A stretch of DNA of 17,751 nt from an uncultured Lachnospiraceae bacterium (GTDB taxonomy: Bacteria; Bacillota; Clostridia; Lachnospirales; Lachnospiraceae): NCBI GenBank assembly GCA_910583965.1, contig CAJUAE010000072.1:1-17751 (forward strand), read 5' to 3'. The notes under the pieces were generated by a model. It ran no database searches and was not told the DNA's origin. It was given only the letters and a program-made list of their open reading frames with translations. The position numbers and the translations under genes were made by a program. How positions within the stretch are numbered: the first letter of the stretch is position 1; every line of letters begins with the position of its first letter. Shown piece after piece: positions 13,443 to 17,751 of this stretch.

Positions 13443-15736
13443 GAATGACAGGGCAAGAAGAATTTACCGCATTAGAGCAATACATAAGGTCACGCAGTAG
13501 TAAGGTAAAAAGGAGTGGTAACGGTATTATTTTTAACTGTTTCTATCACAATGATAATTTACCAAGTGCCTCTATGAAAATTGGAAGAAATGGGATGCCT
13601 ATGTGTTATTGCTCTGTGTGTGGAAGTATTTATCATCAACTAAAGAAAGATGCTGGATTGTGGCAGGATAAATCCGATAGCGGAGGGTTTACACCATTTG
13701 AAAAGTTTCTTTATTACAATACAGAAGATGAATATAAAATGTACGATTTTGTGACAGAAAAATATTTATGTTCACATTTTCGCATGAAAGACAAAGAAAA
13801 ACAGGGTTTTCCAAGAGGTATAAGAGACGGCGAACACGTTACAAAGGGAACAGATGTAGTTGATACAACTTATGCGGTTTTCTGTAACGGACATTTAAAG
13901 GAAGTGAAGAACGCCATTGAGAAGAAAAGTCTTGTTTGCTATACAGAGGGAGAAAAAGACACTAAATGTTTATGGAATAATGGTTGTATCAGTTTCACTT
14001 GCGGAGGTACAAACACTTTTAAAAAAGAGTTATTACCATATTTAAAGGGTGGTAGATTTGCAGTATTTGGCGATAACGACAAAGCCGGAATTGCGGATGC
14101 GGAGCGTATTACAGCATTACTAAATACGGTAGGAATTGCAACCATGATTATACCGCCAGAAGTGCCAGAAAAGGGCGATATTAGTGATTATATGAAGAAC
14201 CACACAAAGGAAGATTTGCAAACATTGATTGAAAATGCACTCAATAAGAGTACCGTTAAAGAATCCGTAAGGCATGTAGAGAACCGAAAAATTAATCTCG
14301 TGGACAAGCTGATTGAACTGGATGCTGCTAAAAACTATGCAACAAATGACAAAGGGAGCGCAGAACTGTTTTCCACTGTATTTAAAGATGTAAGCCGGTA
14401 TAATCCAACGCAGAAGGATTGGATGTACTACAACGGTATTAAATGGGTATCAGATACCGAGGGAATGAGGGCGAAAAGGAATGCTAAAGAATTAGCAGAT
14501 GCTCTGTTATCTTATGCGGTCAGTAATCCCGAATTAGATGAAAAACAGAGAGAAAGCTATCTGAAATATGCATCACGCTTAATGAATTATCGTGATAGAA
14601 ATACAATGATAAATGACGCAAAGGACTTGAATTATTTTGAAAATGAGGAACTCGACAAAGAAGATTTTCTCTTAAATTGCAAGAATTGTGTCTTAGATTT
14701 ATCGGGAGATAAGCCAACGATATTAAAGCATAATGCTGATTTATTATTGTCAAAGGTTTGTAATACTAGTTATGAGCCTGCTGCCCAATGTCCACTATGG
14801 AAAAAGACTATTTCTGAAATCATGGAGGACGATAGTGGAAAAATAAAGTATCTGCAAAAAGTTTTTGGCGTATCCCTAACAGGATGTACAGCAGAGGAAG
14901 AATTATATTTCTTTTTTGGCGGTTCTACGAGAAATGGGAAAAGTACAGTTTGTGAATCGGCTTTATTTATATTGGCGGACTATGGAGCGACAATATCCCC
15001 AGAAACTTTAGCAGTCAAACAAAATAAGGACAGCCGGACGGCGTCACCGGATATCGCAAAATTGGCAGGGGCAAGGCTTGTTATTGCATCGGAGCCGCCA
15101 AAGAGAATGATATTTGATACTTCGCTTGTAAAAACACTGACAGGACGAGACCGGGTAACAGCTAGATTTTTGTATCAGAATGAATTTAGTTTTACACCTA
15201 AGTTTAAGTTGATTTTGAATACAAATTATTTGCCGACAATCACAGATAATACCATTTTCAAAAGTGGACGTGTACGAGTGGTTAGTTTTAATAAACATTT
15301 TGAAGAGAGTGAGCAAAATAAGAAGTTAAAGGATGATTTGAAAGCAGAATCAGCAGGAATTTTGAACTGGATGATTGAGGGGTTATATTTATATCGCCGG
15401 GAGGGATTAACGCCGCCTGCTGCCGTACAAGGTTCTACAGAAGAATACGAAAATGATTCTGATAAGATTGGGCGGTTTATCTCTGAATGTTTGGTGAAGT
15501 CCGACAAGAATGTATCTGCGAAGACAGTCTATGAAACTTATTCAAAATGGTGTTCGGCTTCTGGATGTGGAATAGAAAACAAAGGAAATTTTTTTACAGA
15601 ATTAAAGGTAAAGGGCATATTTGCGACAAGTGGAACTGTTAATGGAAGAACTGTAAGAAATGTTGTCAAAGGATATGAACTAGCAGAAGATGATTTTGTT
15701 GCAGTAGATGATGATACCCTACTTCCATTTGACTGA
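13439..15736 (+). CDS. Primase-helicase (CHC2-like zinc finger, Toprim, SF3 helicase)
   Basis: A 765-aa replication protein that would prime and unwind the element's DNA. Order of parts: zinc finger with Cys34/His37 and Cys58/Cys61 (CFYH, CSVC); Toprim domain with Glu170 in YTEGEKD and the acidic pair Asp212/Asp214 in FGDNDKAG; a linker and D5-type N-terminal region (about 290-480); and a superfamily 3 helicase with Walker A GGSTRNGKST (494-503), a Walker B-like GARLVIASEPP and sensor ILNTNYLP, as in phage/plasmid P4-family primases. All visible key residues are intact. It starts in the ATGA overlap with the preceding gene. Such proteins usually recognise an origin close to their own gene, and the dyad region directly downstream is a candidate. 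Phage-island Pri/Rep functions would be combined here. Confidence 0.92.
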   Translation: MRMTGQEEFTALEQYIRSRSSKVKRSGNGIIFNCFYHNDNLPSASMKIGRNGMPMCYCSVCGSIYHQLKKDAGLWQDKSDSGGFTPFEKFLYYNTEDEYKMYDFVTEKYLCSHFRMKDKEKQGFPRGIRDGEHVTKGTDVVDTTYAVFCNGHLKEVKNAIEKKSLVCYTEGEKDTKCLWNNGCISFTCGGTNTFKKELLPYLKGGRFAVFGDNDKAGIADAERITALLNTVGIATMIIPPEVPEKGDISDYMKNHTKEDLQTLIENALNKSTVKESVRHVENRKINLVDKLIELDAAKNYATNDKGSAELFSTVFKDVSRYNPTQKDWMYYNGIKWVSDTEGMRAKRNAKELADALLSYAVSNPELDEKQRESYLKYASRLMNYRDRNTMINDAKDLNYFENEELDKEDFLLNCKNCVLDLSGDKPTILKHNADLLLSKVCNTSYEPAAQCPLWKKTISEIMEDDSGKIKYLQKVFGVSLTGCTAEEELYFFFGGSTRNGKSTVCESALFILADYGATISPETLAVKQNKDSRTASPDIAKLAGARLVIASEPPKRMIFDTSLVKTLTGRDRVTARFLYQNEFSFTPKFKLILNTNYLPTITDNTIFKSGRVRVVSFNKHFEESEQNKKLKDDLKAESAGILNWMIEGLYLYRREGLTPPAAVQGSTEEYENDSDKIGRFISECLVKSDKNVSAKTVYETYSKWCSASGCGIENKGNFFTELKVKGIFATSGTVNGRTVRNVVKGYELAEDDFVAVDDDTLLPFD

Positions 15737-15749
15737 CGAAGGGATAAAT

Positions 15750-15846
15750 GTGCAAGCTGTGTATTCTGTACGTAAGGGTATATAGAGTTGATTTTTAGAG
15801 CCTTACATATGAAATACACAGAATGCACAAATCCAGTAAAATCAAC
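15750..15846. other. Long imperfect dyad with potential pseudoknot (origin, cos site or structured RNA)
   Basis: The 201 bases from 15737 to 15937 carry no gene. Arms 15750-15765 and 15813-15828 are inverted copies with 14 of 16 positions matching (GTGCA-ag-CTGTGTATT). Inside, after six unpaired bases on each side, GTAAGG (15772-15777) pairs with CCTTAC (15801-15806). The loop contains GTTGATTTT (15787-15795), which is complementary over nine bases to AAAATCAAC (15838-15846) just outside the stem, so an H-type pseudoknot can form. No T run follows, so it is not an intrinsic terminator. TGTGCAA occurs again at 15872. Its place between the primase and the HNH/terminase genes fits an origin or cos site. 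Confidence 0.6.
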
Positions 15847-15937
15847 GGTCTCAAGCACTTTAGTAAATTGAAGTGTGCAAAATGTATGTAAGCAATTTTA
15901 CGGTTTTTGTAACGGTATTTCAGAAAGTAGGTGCAGT

Positions 15938-16159
15938 ATGGATTATTGGAATTTATATAAAGATGTGTGGAATTTCCACAAGAAATATTCAAAGGTACAG
16001 ACAGATGATGCGTATTGGGAAGCGGTAGTTAGTGAAAGCGGACAGATAGCAAAGAAGTATGATAACCATAAATTTGCGATTGCGTTATTATTGGCGGTCA
16101 TTGATGAACTGGAACGGATTTATAAGGAGATGATGAAAAATGCAGACACAGCAGTATAA
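15938..16159 (+). CDS. Small hypothetical phage-type protein (73 aa)
   Basis: I start it at ATG 15938 behind GTAGGTG; an in-frame ATG at 15875 lies in the non-coding region without a ribosome site. The protein begins MDYWNLYKDVWNFHKKYSK and has two helical parts, the first rich in Trp/Tyr, the second (FAIALLLAVIDELERIYKEM) amphipathic. No cysteines and no catalytic motif. It overlaps the start of the HNH gene by 20 bases, so the two are coupled. Small proteins of this type are frequent beside HNH genes in Clostridia phages; function is not known. Confidence 0.65.
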   Translation: MDYWNLYKDVWNFHKKYSKVQTDDAYWEAVVSESGQIAKKYDNHKFAIALLLAVIDELERIYKEMMKNADTAV

Positions 16160-16385
16160 AAATTATATGCGTAGTGATGAATGGGAAGCCAAGAAACAGG
16201 AGCGAATAGCCATAGATGGCGGTTGCGTGATGTGCGGCAGACCGATAAGCAGGATTAGGAGCGTACAGGTGCATCATATTACTTATGCCAGATTAGGCAA
16301 TGAGAATGTGCTGACAGACCTTTGTACTCTTTGCGGTTCGTGCCATAAAAAGATACACGCTTACTATAACCGCAGGAGGGCGTGA
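16140..16385 (+). CDS. HNH endonuclease
   Basis: At 81 aa it is a minimal HNH nuclease. Zinc-binding pairs CVMC and CTLCGSC flank the catalytic segment VHHITYARLGNE, and the H-N-H signature continues to CHKKIH. ATG 16140 follows AAGGAGATG within the 73-aa gene. In cos-type phages and capsid-forming satellites an HNH nuclease next to the terminase small subunit is needed with the large terminase for cutting DNA at cos; the position immediately before the terminase-like gene supports that role here rather than a homing function, which would more likely stand alone. All metal-binding and catalytic residues appear intact. Confidence 0.88.
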   Translation: MQTQQYKNYMRSDEWEAKKQERIAIDGGCVMCGRPISRIRSVQVHHITYARLGNENVLTDLCTLCGSCHKKIHAYYNRRRA

Positions 16386-16465
16386 AAGACCAGGTACAGC
16401 GCACAATCTTAACATCATAAAAAGAAAAATAATTAGCTGAAAATCAGCGGAAAAGAGGTAAAAAT
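16386..16465 (+). other. Non-coding gap between HNH and terminase-like genes
   Basis: Eighty A-rich bases. The only structure is GCTGA-AAA-TCAGC (16436-16448), a 5-bp hairpin directly before the ribosome site AAGAGGT of the next gene. No convincing promoter or terminator is seen. Confidence 0.35.
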
Positions 16466-17011
16466 ATGGGAAGAAACAGTTATCCACAAGGGCAGATTGA
16501 CGATATGGAACCGTCAACAGTGCAGGAACTTGTCACATCGTTGAAGCAATTACATGACAGAGGAAAGCCGGAAACGGACGAGGAAATCAAACAGCGGATT
16601 GATGAATATTTTTCATTCTGTCAGCAATCAAGCATTCGTCCAGGCATTGAATCTCTCTGTATGGCACTGCATATCAGCAGGACAACGCTTTTCAACTGGA
16701 ATAACGGAACAGGATGCAGTGAGATGTGTCAAGAGTTGATACAATCGGCAAAAGCGTTTATAGGAGCATTTATTGAGCAAGCCATGTTAGGCGGCAAAAT
16801 AAGCCCTCCGAGCGGCATTTTCTTAATGAAAAATTGGTTGTCTTATAAAGATGCTATCAGTATTGAAGAAAGCATACCAAACAAAGAGACAAAGCGTATT
16901 CTGACTGCTGCCGAATTGCCTAAACTGGGAGAGCCTACAAAGACACAAGGCGAGGATTTGCCGAAATTGGGAATGAAGCTGGATTATGAGGAGGGAGAAA
17001 ATGAGCTTTAA
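16466..17011 (+). CDS. Terminase small subunit-like DNA-packaging protein
   Basis: The 181-aa protein has a helix-turn-helix in IESLCMALHISRTTLFNWNN (61-80), followed by helices with FIEQAMLGGK and IFLMKNWLSYKD (118-129). This layout, HTH then a (L/M)KNxxxYKD-type motif, is usual in small terminase and related packaging proteins of Firmicutes phages, which bind the pac/cos DNA and feed it to the large subunit. The C-terminal tail repeats LPKLG (in ELPKLGE and DLPKLGM) and is acidic. A ribosome site AAGAGGT precedes ATG 16466. No large terminase gene follows within the window, which fits a satellite using a helper's large subunit, although it could lie further on. It could also be a non-packaging HTH regulator. 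Confidence 0.55.
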   Translation: MGRNSYPQGQIDDMEPSTVQELVTSLKQLHDRGKPETDEEIKQRIDEYFSFCQQSSIRPGIESLCMALHISRTTLFNWNNGTGCSEMCQELIQSAKAFIGAFIEQAMLGGKISPPSGIFLMKNWLSYKDAISIEESIPNKETKRILTAAELPKLGEPTKTQGEDLPKLGMKLDYEEGENEL

Positions 17012-17261
17012 AGCATATGTTGAAGAAATCCTACAAAATGAGGTTTTAAGCGTGGTTAGGCAGCAGGGATATGTTCTTGAAACTGAAATCTGCACTATGA
17101 TATGTGAGAAATACAATATTTCCTTATACATAGTGCGTGCAACGCTTAGAAGAATTTATCCCGAAATGTCATTATTGAAAAGGCGTATGTCGGATGATTT
17201 AAAGCGGTTTTATGAATTGGAAGTGAAAGGCTATCCGATTGCATATCTGCCGAATAAATGA
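17001..17261 (+). CDS. Small hypothetical protein (86 aa), possibly DNA-binding
   Basis: I start it at ATG 17001 behind GAGGAGGGAG (MSFKAYVEEILQNEV...); an earlier in-frame ATG at 16986 has no ribosome site. The start overlaps the terminase-like gene by 11 bases, so translation is coupled. The middle part, YVLETEICTMICEKYNISLYIVRATLRRIYP, looks like a helix-turn-helix or winged helix with a basic recognition helix. No other motif. Its role is unknown; the operon position suggests packaging or late regulation. Confidence 0.6.
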   Translation: MSFKAYVEEILQNEVLSVVRQQGYVLETEICTMICEKYNISLYIVRATLRRIYPEMSLLKRRMSDDLKRFYELEVKGYPIAYLPNK

Positions 17262-17307
17262 TTTTTAGTAACTGTTAATTTTTATAAAGAAAGTATGAGG
17301 TATCAAT

Positions 17308-17694
17308 ATGAACGCACGAATAGCGGAACTGCACAGCAAAGTTTTTAGCACACCGAGGAACAGCCGGGAGCGAGAGCAAGCCATAAATTCATTAAGTGAT
17401 TTAGAAAGAGAAGCAGTATTCAATCTTGAAAAAGATTATATGCTTGGGCGTATTACAAGACAGGATATTGCGGAAATGAAACAGGAGGGAAACGAAACTA
17501 TGACCTATGCACAATACAAGAAAATGATGGATAATGATTGCAAAGGACAGCTTCGAGAGTTATCACAATTTGCTAAAGAGAACCGGGAATTGTACAGGCA
17601 GTATAGTGATAGATATGGGAAAGAAAGAGAAGCGGAACGAAAATCACGATTCACTGAAAGCACATTCAAAAATAAACCATTTTCGATTAGGTAG
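17308..17694 (+). CDS. Hypothetical charged helical protein (128 aa)
   Basis: The sequence MNARIAELHSKVFSTPRN... is very rich in Arg, Glu and Lys and predicted mostly helical, with a likely coiled coil in residues about 75-115 (LRELSQFAKENRELYRQY). No cysteine pairs, membrane span or catalytic motif. A modest ribosome site, GAGGT, precedes the ATG at 17308. It is separated from the previous gene by 46 bases without a clear terminator, so it is probably in the same operon. An internal ATG with AGGAGGG before it (ATGACCTATGC, about residue 64) could give a shorter second product. Function not recognised. Confidence 0.65.
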   Translation: MNARIAELHSKVFSTPRNSREREQAINSLSDLEREAVFNLEKDYMLGRITRQDIAEMKQEGNETMTYAQYKKMMDNDCKGQLRELSQFAKENRELYRQYSDRYGKEREAERKSRFTESTFKNKPFSIR

Positions 17695-17708
17695 GGAGGT
17701 AAAATATT

Positions 17709-17751
17709 ATGGAATACAAACATATTCAGACAACAACGGCTTTACGCAATC
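17709..17751 (+). CDS. Start of a further gene, cut by the window edge
   Basis: ATG at 17709 follows AGGGAGGT (17694-17701), a good ribosome site, and opens MEYKHIQTTTALRN. Only 14 codons are visible, so no product can be named. It lies 14 bases after the preceding stop and is probably in the same operon. Confidence 0.55.
   Translation, partial: MEYKHIQTTTALRN

Larger units (their letters stand above)
9423..17751. mobile_element. Left part of an integrated phage-related element (phage satellite/PICI-like or prophage)
   Basis: Beyond the terminator at 9422 the gene content changes abruptly to a leftward integrase/repressor operon and a divergent rightward operon of small DNA-binding proteins, primase-helicase, HNH nuclease and terminase-small-subunit-like protein. 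The order and the large divergent repressor resemble phage-inducible chromosomal islands. The left border is placed between 9423 and the minus-strand terminator at 9523; the attachment core cannot be recognised without the right end. No large terminase, portal or capsid gene is seen before the window ends, so a complete or capsid-encoding element is not excluded. Confidence 0.75.

Noticed and set aside
15737..15937. Intrinsic terminator after the primase gene
   Set aside because: The dyad has no T run after either arm and contains a large loop with a downstream complement.

Overview
The window looks like a low-GC Clostridia (Lachnospiraceae-type) chromosome carrying the left part of an integrated phage-related element. 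This rests on AT-rich codon use, strong AGGAGG ribosome-binding sites with occasional TTG starts, an archaeal-type aspartate-semialdehyde dehydrogenase, and a NifU-like/GGGtGRT gene pair typical of anaerobic Firmicutes. No 16S or tRNA is present, so the placement is inferred from gene content.

Positions 1-294 are the right end of an IS200/IS605-group element: the zinc-ribbon/RuvC-III tail of a TnpB nuclease, then a structured 3' end of the type that yields a TnpB guide RNA (omega RNA/reRNA). Positions 300-9422 are ordinary chromosome, all on the + strand: argH, asd with a terminator, a long topoisomerase III with five tandem C-terminal zinc repeats, a left-handed beta-helix protein, a structured 224-bp leader, and a two-gene operon (degenerate NifU-like scaffold plus GGGtGRT protein) ending in a 15-bp-stem terminator.

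From about 9423 to the right edge is an integrative element. It opens with four GTAgCACACA repeats, three of them spaced 11 bp, probably integrase/excisionase arm sites. A leftward operon follows: large repressor (TTG start), zinc-ribbon tyrosine integrase, possibly a 17-codon ORF, a 199-aa protein and a 55-aa protein, closed by a terminator on the minus strand. A divergent control region with AAAAGATA dyads separates it from a rightward operon: two small DNA-binding proteins, a small coiled-coil protein, a primase-SF3 helicase, a 200-bp non-coding region with a long dyad and potential pseudoknot, a 73-aa protein, an HNH endonuclease, a terminase-small-subunit-like protein, two unknown proteins and the start of another gene. 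This order (int, divergent repressor, small HTH/xis, pri-rep, non-coding site, HNH, terS) resembles phage-inducible chromosomal islands or related satellites more than a full prophage, but the right end lies outside the window.

The least explained parts are the folded non-coding region at 15750-15846 (origin, cos site or RNA), a possible + strand small RNA of about 75 nt inside the integrase operon at 10369-10445, the folded leader at 7544-7608 before the GGGtGRT operon, and the GGGtGRT/NifU-like pair itself.
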